Shown here one piece after another: positions 8,569-16,678 of a stretch of DNA of 64,000 bases (position 1 is the first letter of the stretch; each line of letters begins with the position of its first letter). The notes beneath the pieces are model-generated. The model saw nothing but the letters and a program-made list of their open reading frames with translations, ran no database searches and was not told where the DNA came from. This DNA is from AC-32 sp963765785 (GTDB taxonomy: Bacteria; Actinomycetota; Thermoleophilia; Gaiellales; Gaiellaceae), in contig CAVXXW010000009.1 of NCBI GenBank assembly GCA_963765785.1, positions 62,001-126,000 of the forward strand. Reading direction: 5' to 3'. The position numbers and the translations under genes are program-made.

Positions 8569-8796
8569 CTAGAGCCCGAACAGGCGCTGGATCTGGTTCC
8601 AGATCACGATCGCCAGGCCGATGCTCGTCGCGAGCACGGCCGTGACGGCGAGCCAGAACCGTAGGCCGGCGAGGTTCTTCTCGCGCGCCCGGTCCTCGCG
8701 GGCCCGACGCTTGATGCGCTGGCGGCGGTAGTTCCGCTGGATCGCCGTCGGGTCGAGCAGGTCCTCCTCGACGTGCTGTCGCTCGGGCAGGGCCAC
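8569..8796 (-). CDS. Small single-pass membrane protein, 75 aa
   Basis: The first half is highly charged (NYRRQRIKRRAREDRAREKN) and the second half is one membrane span (FWLAVTAVLATSIGLAIVIW). It probably forms a two-gene unit with the downstream four-span protein. It is divergent from the GAF-SpoIIE gene, with about 45 bp between start codons. Function is unknown. Confidence 0.65.
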   Translation of the reverse strand: MALPERQHVEEDLLDPTAIQRNYRRQRIKRRAREDRAREKNLAGLRFWLAVTAVLATSIGLAIVIWNQIQRLFGL

Positions 8797-8841
8797 ACCG
8801 GGAGTCTAGTAGGCCAGCCATACTTGCTCGGGGCGGACGAG

Positions 8842-11484
8842 ATGGCTGTGGTCAGGGACACACGCGGTGTGACGGGGCTCGACGGCGTGCTCGAGGCGGT
8901 CGTCGCGCGCGCGGCGGACGTGACCGGCGCCGACGTCGTGGTCGTGCGGCTCGTCGACGAGTCCGGTTGCGCGACGGCGCGGGCGGTGCACGCCGAGTCG
9001 CCGGCGCTGCGGGCCGAGCTCGAGGGCACGCGCGTCGCCGCTCCGCAGATCCCCGCCGAGGAGCACGACGCTCCCGAGTCCCTGCCGCCGCCGCTGCGTC
9101 GGGTGACGCAGGAGCTCGCCGCGCAGGGGATCCTGCAGCTGCCTGTGCGCGACGGGAACGCCGTGGTCGGCTCGCTCGAGCTCGTGCGGGGCCGCCAGGT
9201 CTTCGACGAGCGCGAGCGCCGCCTGGCTCTCGCCGCGGCGGACGAGATCGCGCTCGCGCGGCGCGCCTTCGGCGACGGCGGTGCTGCTGCGGCGGTCGCG
9301 CCCGACCTGCTCGCGCTTGCCGGCGACGCGCTCGCCGCGGGCTCCGACGAGGCGCGCGCCGCCGATCAAGTCGCGACGCTCGCGGCCGAGTCGGCGGGCG
9401 CCCGCGCCTGCGCGGTGTGGCGCTACGAGGCGCGGGGCCCGGTGCTCGCGGCGATCTCGGGCACTGCGCTCGCCGCGGACGTGGCCCTCGAGTCGGCGCA
9501 GCGGGCGCGTGAGGTTCCGGGCTCGCTCAGGGTCGAGTCCGTCGATGGAGGCGCCATCGTGACGCTTCAGCTCGGCGAGCCGCCGCAGGGCGCGCTCCAG
9601 CTCCTGTTCGACGAGGAGCCCGACCCGAGCGATCCGCTACTCGAACGGCTCGGCACGTTCGCCGTGCGCGCCGCCCACACGCTTCGCGCCGGCGAGCGGC
9701 GCCGGACGCTCTCGCTCGAGCTCGAGCGCACGCGCGCCCTCTTGACGATCGTGGGCCAGGCGATCGCGCAGCTCTCCCTCGCACACACGCTCGAGACCGC
9801 GATGGGACACGTCTCGGAGCTGCTCGGCGCCGAGCGGCTCGCGGTCTACCTCGCGGCGGACGGCGTCCGGCTCGAGCCCGCCGCCGAGCGTGAGCTGACC
9901 GGCCCGCACGCACGCGTCGCCGAGCGCCTGCTCGAGCTGCTGCTAGGGCCGGCGCGCGGCCGCGGTCTCCTCGGGATCGCCTACGCGCCGAGCGACCCAC
10001 GCCTGGTCGGCGTCCAGGACGTGCTCGCAGAGCTCGGGATCGAGGCCGCCGTCGCGGTCCCGCTGCGCGCCCGCGGCGAGCTGATCGGCCTGCTCTGCGT
10101 CTACCCGGGCGCGGGCCGCGAGCTGAGCGAGAACGAGGAGCAGCTCCTGCTGGCGCTGGCTGCACAGCTCGCGGTCGCGGTGCAGAACGCGCGCCTGCAC
10201 GAGGAGACGAAGCTCGCCGACGACGAGCGCCGCCAGGCGCTGGAGGCCGAGCGCGAGGCGTCGAAGCGGCTGCAGGCGCTCTACGAGATCTCGCGGGCTT
10301 TCTCGGAGAGCCTGTCGCTCACGCTGACGCTCGACGCTGTCACGCGCACGATCGTGGAGACGCTCGGGGTCGACGCCGCCTCCCTGCGGATGCCCGACGC
10401 CCGTGGCTCTGGGCTCGAGCCGGTCGCGATGCACGTGCGCGACGAACGGCTGTCCGAGCCGATGCACGCGATCCTGTCGCTGCCGCAGCCGCTCGCGCCG
10501 ACGGGCCCGAGAGCTTTTCGGCGCGGCCGCGCGATCGTGCTCGACCCGCGGACAGCCGCGACGCTCGGCCCGGCATTCCAGCCGCTCGTACCGTTTCTGG
10601 AGAAGGGCTCGTCGGCCGCGGTCATTCCGCTCGCGACGCAGGCCGAGATCCTCGGCACGCTCACGCTCGTCTCGCTCGACCCCGACCGGCCGGTGGCGGG
10701 TGCGACGCTCGAAGCGGCGCAGTCGATCGCCGGCCAGGCGGCCCTCGCGCTCGACAACGCCCGCCTCTACCAGCAGCAGAAGCAGTTCCTGGACTCGATG
10801 CAGCACTCGCTGCTCCCGCGCGAGGACCCGGTCTCGCCGGGGCTCGACGTGAGCGCCGTGTACGCCTCGTCCGCCCGGATGGAGGTCGGCGGCGACGTGT
10901 ACGACTTCCTCGAGCTCGCGGACGGCCGGCTGGCGGTCGTGCTCGGCGACGTCACAGGCCACGGCATCGACGCCGCGGCGGACATGGCGATGGCGAAGTT
11001 CGTCTTCCGGTCGCTCGCGCGGGAGAACTCTGCGCCCTCCGACTTCCTTGCCGCAGCCAACGAGATCGTGGTCGAGGAGATCGCCGACGGGAAGTTCATC
11101 ACGATGCTCTACGTCACGGTTGACGGCCGGGACGGCGAGCTGACTTGTGCGAGCGCCGGCCATCCGCCGCCGCGGGTCGTGCGGGGAGGCGAGGTCGTGC
11201 CGCTCGGCGTTCGCGGCCTCGCGCTCGGCATCGCGCCGGGGCAGGCGTACGAGGCAGAGCAGGTGCAGCTGGCGCCCGGCGACGCGGCGGTGCTGTTCAC
11301 CGACGGCCTGATCGAGGCTCGGCGCGGCGGCGAGCTGTACGGCGAGGAGCGGCTCGACGCGTCGCTGGCGGCGCACGCCGGGCTGCCGGCGAAGCAGCTC
11401 GCCGAGGCGCTGCTCGAGGACTGCCGTGCCTTTGCCGGCGAGCTGGCGGACGACTGCGCCGTGGTCGTCGTCAGGCGCGCGTGA
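8842..11484 (+). CDS. Multi-GAF PP2C-type (SpoIIE/RsbU-like) serine phosphatase
   Basis: This 880-aa soluble sensor phosphatase has several GAF-like segments (about residues 10-150, 180-290, 310-460 and 490-640). A short linker helix and a SpoIIE/RsbU phosphatase domain (about 660-880) follow. Metal ligands are visible in GGDVYDF, GDVTGHGIDAAADM, FTDGLIEAR and the final DDCAVVVV. Such enzymes dephosphorylate anti-anti-sigma factors in stress or sporulation-type switches; no anti-sigma partner is seen nearby. ATG 8842 was chosen because the upstream TTG would run into the divergent gene. The stop overlaps the next gene (GTGA). Confidence 0.9.
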   Translation: MAVVRDTRGVTGLDGVLEAVVARAADVTGADVVVVRLVDESGCATARAVHAESPALRAELEGTRVAAPQIPAEEHDAPESLPPPLRRVTQELAAQGILQLPVRDGNAVVGSLELVRGRQVFDERERRLALAAADEIALARRAFGDGGAAAAVAPDLLALAGDALAAGSDEARAADQVATLAAESAGARACAVWRYEARGPVLAAISGTALAADVALESAQRAREVPGSLRVESVDGGAIVTLQLGEPPQGALQLLFDEEPDPSDPLLERLGTFAVRAAHTLRAGERRRTLSLELERTRALLTIVGQAIAQLSLAHTLETAMGHVSELLGAERLAVYLAADGVRLEPAAERELTGPHARVAERLLELLLGPARGRGLLGIAYAPSDPRLVGVQDVLAELGIEAAVAVPLRARGELIGLLCVYPGAGRELSENEEQLLLALAAQLAVAVQNARLHEETKLADDERRQALEAEREASKRLQALYEISRAFSESLSLTLTLDAVTRTIVETLGVDAASLRMPDARGSGLEPVAMHVRDERLSEPMHAILSLPQPLAPTGPRAFRRGRAIVLDPRTAATLGPAFQPLVPFLEKGSSAAVIPLATQAEILGTLTLVSLDPDRPVAGATLEAAQSIAGQAALALDNARLYQQQKQFLDSMQHSLLPREDPVSPGLDVSAVYASSARMEVGGDVYDFLELADGRLAVVLGDVTGHGIDAAADMAMAKFVFRSLARENSAPSDFLAAANEIVVEEIADGKFITMLYVTVDGRDGELTCASAGHPPPRVVRGGEVVPLGVRGLALGIAPGQAYEAEQVQLAPGDAAVLFTDGLIEARRGGELYGEERLDASLAAHAGLPAKQLAEALLEDCRAFAGELADDCAVVVVRRA

Positions 11485-12182
11485 TCGACCTGTCGCGGCG
11501 CAACGGCCGCATGCTGCGGATCGGCCACCGAGGCGCGGCGGCCCTCGCGCCCGAGAACTCGCTCGAGTCGATCGCCCTGGCCGTCGAGCTCGGCTGCGAC
11601 CTGGTCGAGTTCGACGTCCACGAGGTCGAGGGCGCGCTCGTAGTTGCGCACGACGAACCGGTCGAAGCCGGCGAGCTGCCGACGCTGGACGCCGTCCTCG
11701 GCTACCTGGCCGGGACGCAGGCCGGCGTCCACCTCGACCTCAAGTCCACGGGGGCCGAGGCGGCGGTCGCCGAGGAGCTGCGACGGCACGGGCTCGTCGG
11801 CCGCACGCTCGTCAGCTCGTTTCGCCGCGGCACGCTGCGCAGGCTGCACGCGGTCGAGCCGGCGCTGCGGCTCGGACGGACGTACCCGCAGGACCGCACC
11901 GGCCTGACGAAGCGCCCCGTCTTCCAGCCGCCGGCGCGGGCAATCGTGCGCATGCTGCGCCACGCGCTCCCCAGTTGGGTCGGTCGGCTGCTCGCGGGCT
12001 CCAGCGCCACGGCGGCGGTTCTGTACTGGGAGGTGATCAGCGAGCCGGCCGTCGCCCGCTGCCACGCGCTCGGCGCGCCAGTGCTTGCCTGGACGGTCGA
12101 CGACCCCGGGGTGCTGCCCTGGCTCGAGCGCGCCGGGGTCGACGGCGTCGTCACGAACGATCCGCGCATTTTCGCGGGCTAG
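11481..12182 (+). CDS. Glycerophosphodiester phosphodiesterase family protein
   Basis: Members hydrolyse glycerophosphodiesters to glycerol-3-phosphate and an alcohol. The 233-aa TIM-barrel sequence has the signature IGHRGAAALAPENSLES, the metal and acid residues in LVEFDVHE, and the catalytic His in VVAHDEP. The C-terminal GVVTNDPR is typical. GTG 11481 overlaps the phosphatase stop; ATG 11511 (MLRIGHRG) is an alternative. There is no signal peptide, so it is probably cytoplasmic. Confidence 0.9.
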   Translation: MIDLSRRNGRMLRIGHRGAAALAPENSLESIALAVELGCDLVEFDVHEVEGALVVAHDEPVEAGELPTLDAVLGYLAGTQAGVHLDLKSTGAEAAVAEELRRHGLVGRTLVSSFRRGTLRRLHAVEPALRLGRTYPQDRTGLTKRPVFQPPARAIVRMLRHALPSWVGRLLAGSSATAAVLYWEVISEPAVARCHALGAPVLAWTVDDPGVLPWLERAGVDGVVTNDPRIFAG

Positions 12183-12195
12183 ACTTCCCCGCGGG

Positions 12196-13185
12196 ATGAG
12201 GAAAGCGGGTCTCGCGCTGCTGTTCGTGCTCGGCCTCCTCGCCGCCGGCGGCTTGTCCGCGGGCGTCGTCGCCGCGACCACGACTACCGGCACGACCACG
12301 ACGACCACGACACCCACGGTGATCGCCGACGGCGTGACCATCTCCGGCGTCGACGTCGGCGGACTGACCTCGTCGGACGCGTACGCGGCCGTCAGCACCT
12401 CGTTCGCGCGGCCGGTCGTCCTGCTCGCACCGCACAGCCGCCTCGCGCTGGAGCCGGCCGCGATCGGCGCGATGGCGCACGTCCGCGACGCGGTCTCGCG
12501 GGCGCTGGCGGCGCCGGCGGGAACGGAGCTCAAGCTCCGCGTGATCCTCAACCGCCGCGGCGCGCAGCGCTACCTTGCGGGCGTCGCGAAGCGCTTCGAC
12601 CACGCACCGGTCGACTCCCAGCTCGCGCTCCGCAACCTGCGCCCGCTGGTGACGAAGGAGCGCGCCGGTCGCTCGCTCCGCCAGTCGAACGCGATGAACG
12701 CGGTCTTCACCGCGCTCGTCACGAACACGCGGCCGGACGTGAAGCTCCAGTTCGCCGCGCTGAAACCGGCCGTGACGCGTGCGTCGTACGGACCGGTGAT
12801 CGTGATCCGCCGCGGGTCGAACCGGCTCTACCTCTACCAGGGCATGCGCTTCGTCCGCATGTTCGGCGTGGCGACTGGCCAGTCGCAGTACCCGACTCCG
12901 CTCGGCCGCTGGCACGTCGTGGTCAAGTGGCGCAACCCGTGGTGGTACCCGCCGAACTCGGCCTGGGCGAAGGGCGAGAAGCCGGTCCCGCCGGGTCCCG
13001 GCAACCCGCTGGGCACGCGCTGGATGGGCCTCTCCGCGAGCGGCGTCGGCATCCACGGGACGCCGGACGACGCCTCGATCGGCTACTCAGCCTCCCACGG
13101 CTGCATCCGTATGCACATCCCCGACGCCGAGTGGCTCTTCAATCACGTCACGGTCGGGACGACGGTCTTCATCGTCTCGAGCTGA
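12196..13185 (+). CDS. Exported L,D-transpeptidase (YkuD) with peptidoglycan-binding domain
   Basis: This enzyme cross-links peptidoglycan through meso-DAP or remodels stem peptides outside the membrane. The N-terminus has one signal/anchor segment (GLALLFVLGLLAAGGL), followed by a Thr-rich linker and a PG_binding_4-like region (about 40-190). A YkuD domain (about 200-329) carries GVGIHGTPDD and the catalytic SHGCIRM, with Cys in the expected place. The start ATG 12196 lies 10 nt after TAGACT (12180-12185), which overlaps the end of the upstream gene, so the leader would be very short. Confidence 0.93.
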   Translation: MRKAGLALLFVLGLLAAGGLSAGVVAATTTTGTTTTTTTPTVIADGVTISGVDVGGLTSSDAYAAVSTSFARPVVLLAPHSRLALEPAAIGAMAHVRDAVSRALAAPAGTELKLRVILNRRGAQRYLAGVAKRFDHAPVDSQLALRNLRPLVTKERAGRSLRQSNAMNAVFTALVTNTRPDVKLQFAALKPAVTRASYGPVIVIRRGSNRLYLYQGMRFVRMFGVATGQSQYPTPLGRWHVVVKWRNPWWYPPNSAWAKGEKPVPPGPGNPLGTRWMGLSASGVGIHGTPDDASIGYSASHGCIRMHIPDAEWLFNHVTVGTTVFIVSS

Positions 13186-13189
13186 GGAC

Positions 13190-13720
13190 ATGACCGGACG
13201 GCTCAAGCTCGGCGCGCAGGTCTTGGCGGTCGGGCTGGTCGCGCTGCTGCTGGCGCTGTTGATCTGGAAGGTCGCCCGCGGCTCCGGCAACGAGGCGAAG
13301 ATCGGGAAGACTGCACCGAACTTCACGCTGAACCGGATCGACAAGCCCGGCCGCAAGCTGCAGCTCGCCTCGCTGCGCGGGAGGGTCGTGGTGCTCAACT
13401 TCTGGGCCTCGTGGTGCTATCCGTGCAAGCAGGAGGCGCCGACGCTCGCGGCCGCCGCCAAGCGCTGGGCCGGTCGAGTGGTCGTGCTCGGCGTCGACGT
13501 GAACGACTTCGCCGGCGACGCGCGCGCGTTCGCGCACAAGTACGGGCTCGACTACCCGATCGTCCACGACAACCACAACGTCACCTCGCCCACGTACGGG
13601 TTGACCGGCCTGCCCGAGACGTTCTTCATCGACCGCACCGGCAAGGTCATCGTCCACGTCGCGGGCCAGGTCAACGCCACCGACGTGCAGGACGGCGTCG
13701 AGCGGGCGCTCAAGTCGTGA
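13190..13720 (+). CDS. TlpA/CcmG-type thiol-disulfide oxidoreductase
   Basis: This membrane-anchored thioredoxin-fold protein probably keeps apocytochrome c cysteines reduced. The 176 aa have one N-terminal anchor (about 8-27), then the redox motif WASWCYPCK and the cis-Pro loop in TGLPETFFIDRTG. It begins four bases after the transpeptidase stop and overlaps the CcmH gene (GTGA). The neighbours CcmH and CcdA place it in cytochrome c maturation. Confidence 0.92.
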   Translation: MTGRLKLGAQVLAVGLVALLLALLIWKVARGSGNEAKIGKTAPNFTLNRIDKPGRKLQLASLRGRVVVLNFWASWCYPCKQEAPTLAAAAKRWAGRVVVLGVDVNDFAGDARAFAHKYGLDYPIVHDNHNVTSPTYGLTGLPETFFIDRTGKVIVHVAGQVNATDVQDGVERALKS

Positions 13721-14175
13721 GGCTGCTCGTCCTCGCGCTAGTCGCGCTGGTGCTGGCGGCACCGGCGGCGGCGAGCGAGCAGCACCCGACGCTCAGCGAG
13801 CTCGAGGGGCAGCTGATGTGCCCGATCTGCGAAGGCGAGACGCTCGCGCAGTCCGACTCTCCGGCGGCGCAGCGGATCAAGGCGTACATCCAGCAGCGAA
13901 TCGACCAGGGCGCGACGCGGAGCCAGATCAAGGACGAGCTCGTCCGGCAGTGGGGGGCTCGCATCCTGGCAGCGCCGCCGCGGCACGGCTTCGACCTGCT
14001 CGCGTGGCTGCTGCCGATCGTCGGCGTGCTGGGCGGCGCGGCGGTGATCGGCGCCCTCGCGTGGCGCTGGTCGCGGCAGCGCGAGCCGGCGGCGCAGTGG
14101 ACGCTGACGGCGCGGCCGCTCGGCTCCGAGGACGAGCGCAGGGTCGACGAGGAATTGCGCCGCTTCGATGGCTGA
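13717..14175 (+). CDS. ccmH: CcmH-like cytochrome c biogenesis protein
   Basis: CcmH reduces or holds apocytochrome for heme ligation. The 152 aa begin with a cleavable signal (LLVLALVALVLAAPAAA). They then carry the family motif with the redox Cys pair (LMCPICEGETLAQSDSP) and the helical IKAYIQQRI...IKDELV part. A C-terminal membrane segment (LLAWLLPIVGVLGGAAVIGA) follows. Start and stop overlap the flanking genes, so this is a tight operon. Confidence 0.93.
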   Translation: MRLLVLALVALVLAAPAAASEQHPTLSELEGQLMCPICEGETLAQSDSPAAQRIKAYIQQRIDQGATRSQIKDELVRQWGARILAAPPRHGFDLLAWLLPIVGVLGGAAVIGALAWRWSRQREPAAQWTLTARPLGSEDERRVDEELRRFDG

Positions 14176-14881
14176 AAGGCTCGTCGCCGCGTTCGGAGCA
14201 GGGCTCGTCTCGATTGCGTTCCCGTGCGTGCTGCCGCTCGTGCCGGGCTACCTCTCCGCGATCTCGGCGGTCGAGGTCGACCGGCTCGGTGAGCGCGGCG
14301 TCGCGCGGCGGATCGTGGCGGCCAGCGTTCCGTTCGCGCTCGGGTTCACGGCCGTGTTCGTCCTGCTCGGCGCAGGCGCGGCCGCGCTCGGCGGGTGGCT
14401 GGACGCCGAGGCTCGGACGAAGCTCGCCGGCTTCGTGCTCGTCGTGCTCGGGCTCGCCTTCATGGGCTTGCTGCCGTGGCCGTCCCGCATCGTCGCCCCG
14501 GCGACCCTCACGCGGGCGCGAGCTTCCGGGTCGCGGGCGCTGCTCGGCGCTGCCTTCGCGGTCTGCGCCGCCCCCTGCGTCGGCGTCGTCCTGGGGGCGA
14601 TCCTCGCGCTGGCCGCCGACTCGCGCACCGTCGTCCGCGGCATCATTCTGCTCGCGGTCTACTCGCTGGGGATCACCGTGGCCTTCGTCGCGATCGGGAT
14701 TGCGTTCGGCCACGCGATGACCGCCTTTCGGTGGGTGCGGAACCACTACGACGCGATCCGGGTCGCCAGCGGCGCAGTCCTCGTCGCGCTCGGTCTGCTG
14801 CTCTTTTTCGACCGGAACTGGTGGCTGAACGTCGCCGTCCACCGGTTCTTCGACTCGATCGGCCTCGGCGGCCGGCTCTAG
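14168..14881 (+). CDS. ccdA: CcdA/DsbD-type transmembrane thiol-disulfide exchanger
   Basis: CcdA carries electrons across the membrane to CcmG. The 237-aa protein has six hydrophobic segments and the two conserved intramembrane Cys-Pro sites: FPCVLPLVPGYLS near the N-terminus and AAPCVGVVLGAIL near residue 140. It overlaps ccmH by eight bases. Its stop shares the tetranucleotide CTAG (14878-14881) with the stop of the convergent DUF309 gene. Confidence 0.93.
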   Translation: MAERLVAAFGAGLVSIAFPCVLPLVPGYLSAISAVEVDRLGERGVARRIVAASVPFALGFTAVFVLLGAGAAALGGWLDAEARTKLAGFVLVVLGLAFMGLLPWPSRIVAPATLTRARASGSRALLGAAFAVCAAPCVGVVLGAILALAADSRTVVRGIILLAVYSLGITVAFVAIGIAFGHAMTAFRWVRNHYDAIRVASGAVLVALGLLLFFDRNWWLNVAVHRFFDSIGLGGRL

Positions 14882-15201
14882 ACACGCGGCGCCGCGAGCT
14901 CGAGCGAGCCGCCTTCGACGACCACCCGGGCTGCGGCCACCTGCTCGAGCACCGAGGCGACCTCGACGCCTTGGTGCTCGGGCGCGTAGGGGGTCAGCCG
15001 GCGGGCCGCCTTCTCGAGCTGGCGCTCGCAGCCGACGCGGTTGCGGCGTCCGGCCTGGTACCAGGCGACCGCGACGTGGACGAGGCCCTGGTAGAAGTCG
15101 CGCTCGTCCGGCTTGGCAGCGCGCCAGACGTCCTCCAGCACTTCGTGCGCCGCGAAGTACTCGCCGCGCCGGATTAGGTCGAGCCCAGCCTCCAGGCTCA
15201 C
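14878..15201 (-). CDS. DUF309 family protein
   Basis: This is a small helical protein (107 aa) with the DUF309 signature GEYFAAHEVLEDVWR followed by FYQGLVHVAVAWYQ. Function is unproven; the His/Glu motif suggests metal binding (inference). GTG 15201 overlaps the upstream stop as GTGA and gives the usual family N-terminus; the longer GTG 15240 would overlap the neighbour by 43 bases. It is co-transcribed with the PPOX gene. Confidence 0.88.
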   Translation of the reverse strand: MSLEAGLDLIRRGEYFAAHEVLEDVWRAAKPDERDFYQGLVHVAVAWYQAGRRNRVGCERQLEKAARRLTPYAPEHQGVEVASVLEQVAAARVVVEGGSLELAAPRV

Positions 15202-15584
15202 GGAGGCGGCCAGAGGTGCCACGACTCGACCTCGACCCACGCGCTGACGCGGCGGCTCACGCGGTCGTGGAACGGCTCGCCGCCGTAGTGGATCGAAAGG
15301 CGGTCGATGTCGGCCAGGTCGTCGTCGTCCACGAGCTCGGCAACTCGTCCCAGCAGCGTCACCTGCCGGTACCAGCTCTCGGCGTCGAGCACGGTCAGCG
15401 ACACGCGCGGGTCGCGGCGCATGAAACCGAGCCGGGCGCGCGACTCGTCCATGTTCAGCAGCACGCGCTCGCCGTCCCAGAGGTACCAGGTGGCGACCGT
15501 GTGCGGCGAGCCGTCGGGACGGAGCGTGGCGACGACGGCGGGATTCGGGCGCCGCAGAAGCGCGTCGATGTCGGGCGGGAGCAC
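15198..15584 (-). CDS. PPOX-class FMN/F420-dependent split-barrel protein
   Basis: The 128-aa split beta-barrel resembles the pyridoxamine-phosphate-oxidase-like, F420-binding family of actinobacteria. Typical are the N-terminal PAVVATLRPDGSPHTVATWY, a central RARLGFMRRDPRVSLTV, and a strand-rich end with an acidic DDDD stretch. Such proteins use F420 or flavin to reduce small substrates, or bind heme or biliverdin; the cofactor cannot be decided from sequence alone. It is divergent from the receiver-like gene with a 60-bp intergenic space. Confidence 0.82.
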   Translation of the reverse strand: MLPPDIDALLRRPNPAVVATLRPDGSPHTVATWYLWDGERVLLNMDESRARLGFMRRDPRVSLTVLDAESWYRQVTLLGRVAELVDDDDLADIDRLSIHYGGEPFHDRVSRRVSAWVEVESWHLWPPP

Positions 15585-15644
15585 GGGTCGTTCGTATCAG
15601 ATTGCGGCGTTGGTGCCGTCTCGCAAGGATGCTACGTTTGCCAC

Positions 15645-15950
15645 GTGGCGACGATCCTGCTGGTGGGGGTCGACCTCTTCTTTCGAGGCAAGCTCGAAGG
15701 GCTCTTGCCCGGGCACCACCTCACCTCGACCGAAAGCGTCGACCCGCCCGACTGCGTGATCGCGGACATCGCGCGCATCGACCCCGACGAGGTCGCCGAC
15801 GCCTACCCGGATGTCCCGATTCTCGGCTTCACGAACCACACGGACACGGAGGGCCTGCGCCGCGCGCACGCGGCGGGCTTCGACCAGGTGGTTGCGAAAT
15901 CGGCGCTCGACGAGCGGGCCAAAGCGCTGGTCGAAGAGCTGACGGCGTAA
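15645..15950 (+). CDS. Receiver-like small protein (degenerate response regulator fold)
   Basis: The 101-aa sequence has the strand-helix pattern of a receiver domain (ILLVGVDLFFRGKLEGLLPG, CVIADIARIDP, VPILGFTNHTD, FDQVVAKSALDE). It has a Lys in the usual beta-5 place, but the acidic pocket is reduced. It may be a phosphorylation-independent adaptor (inference). GTG 15645 has TACGTT 6 nt upstream (15633-15638) and is probably translated from a leaderless mRNA. Confidence 0.7.
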   Translation: MATILLVGVDLFFRGKLEGLLPGHHLTSTESVDPPDCVIADIARIDPDEVADAYPDVPILGFTNHTDTEGLRRAHAAGFDQVVAKSALDERAKALVEELTA

Positions 15951-15978
15951 GCCGCGGCCGCCAGTAGACTGCGCGCCC

Positions 15979-16284
15979 GTGACGTACATCATCGCCGAGC
16001 CCTGCATCGACATCAAAGACCTCTCCTGCGTGGACGTCTGCCCGGTCGACTGCATCCACGAGTTCGAGCGCATCCTCGTGATCGACCCCGAAGAGTGCAT
16101 CGACTGTGGCGCCTGCGAGCCGGAGTGCCCGGTCGAGGCGATCTTCCCGGAAGACGCGCTGCCGGCGAAATGGGAGCCGTTCGTGAAGATCAACTACGCC
16201 TACGGGGACGGCGCGGACGTGATCAACAAGCTCACCGACGAGTACGCCACCGAGCACAACGTGCAGAACGAGCCTCTGGAGTAG
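15979..16284 (+). CDS. fdxA: Seven-iron ferredoxin (3Fe-4S/4Fe-4S)
   Basis: This is a small electron carrier of 101 aa. The N-terminal cluster ligands are in EPCIDIKDLSCVDVCPVDC, and the second set in ECIDCGACEPECPVEAI. The acidic tail is usual for actinobacterial FdxA. TAGACT (15965-15970) stands 8 nt before the GTG, again a leaderless layout. It is a single-gene transcript by position. Confidence 0.95.
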   Translation: MTYIIAEPCIDIKDLSCVDVCPVDCIHEFERILVIDPEECIDCGACEPECPVEAIFPEDALPAKWEPFVKINYAYGDGADVINKLTDEYATEHNVQNEPLE

Positions 16285-16306
16285 TTACAAATCTGCCGTC
16301 CGCGGG

Positions 16307-16337
16307 GATCGGTCCTCCAAGCAACCGAGGAGGGATC
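16307..16337 (+). promoter_or_regulatory. Hairpin that hides the Shine-Dalgarno site of the next gene
   Basis: GATC (16307-16310) and CCTCC (16314-16318) can pair with GGAGG (16329-16333) and GATC (16334-16337). The stem has a three-base bulge and a 10-base loop. The GGAGG is the ribosome site of the ATG at 16340. A competing short hairpin (TCGGT with ACCGA) would expose it. A temperature- or factor-controlled switch is possible but unproven. Confidence 0.4.
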
Positions 16338-16339
16338 TG

Positions 16340-16675
16340 ATGCCTCAGCAGACATGGAGCGCCAAGCGCGAGCGGCAGTACGAGCACATCAAGGACACCG
16401 AGCGCAAGCAGGGCCGCTCAACCAAGCGCGCCAAGGAGATCGCGGCGCGGACGGTCAACAAGGAGCGGGCGCGCACCGGCGAGGCGCGCGAGTCGTCGCG
16501 CACCTCGCGCCAGGACATGTCCTCGAGCCGCCGCGGCGGCCTGCGTTCCGGGACGAACCGCGTGAAGGGCCGCACCAAGGAGCAGCTGTACAACGAGGCG
16601 AAGCGGATGAAGATCCAGGGCCGCTCGCGGATGAACAAACAGCAGCTCCAGCGCGCGGTCGACGGCAGGAAGTAG
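16340..16675 (+). CDS. Plasmid-stabilisation-like/Rho-N-like basic protein
   Basis: This 111-aa, very basic and Ser/Arg-rich protein is often annotated as a plasmid stabilization protein in actinobacteria. The N-terminal part has SAKRERQYEHIKDTERKQG and IAARTVNKERARTGE. The middle SSRRGGLRSG is flexible, and the end (TKEQLYNEAKRMKIQGRSRM) resembles the SAP/Rho N-terminal helix motif that binds nucleic acid. Function is inferred only. The start is fixed by GAGGAGG in the preceding hairpin. Confidence 0.82.
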   Translation: MPQQTWSAKRERQYEHIKDTERKQGRSTKRAKEIAARTVNKERARTGEARESSRTSRQDMSSSRRGGLRSGTNRVKGRTKEQLYNEAKRMKIQGRSRMNKQQLQRAVDGRK

Positions 16676-16678
16676 CGC

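Noticed and set aside
8773..8841. TTG start for the GAF-SpoIIE protein
   Set aside because: It would overlap the start of the divergent membrane gene and adds no conserved residues; ATG 8842 is simpler.
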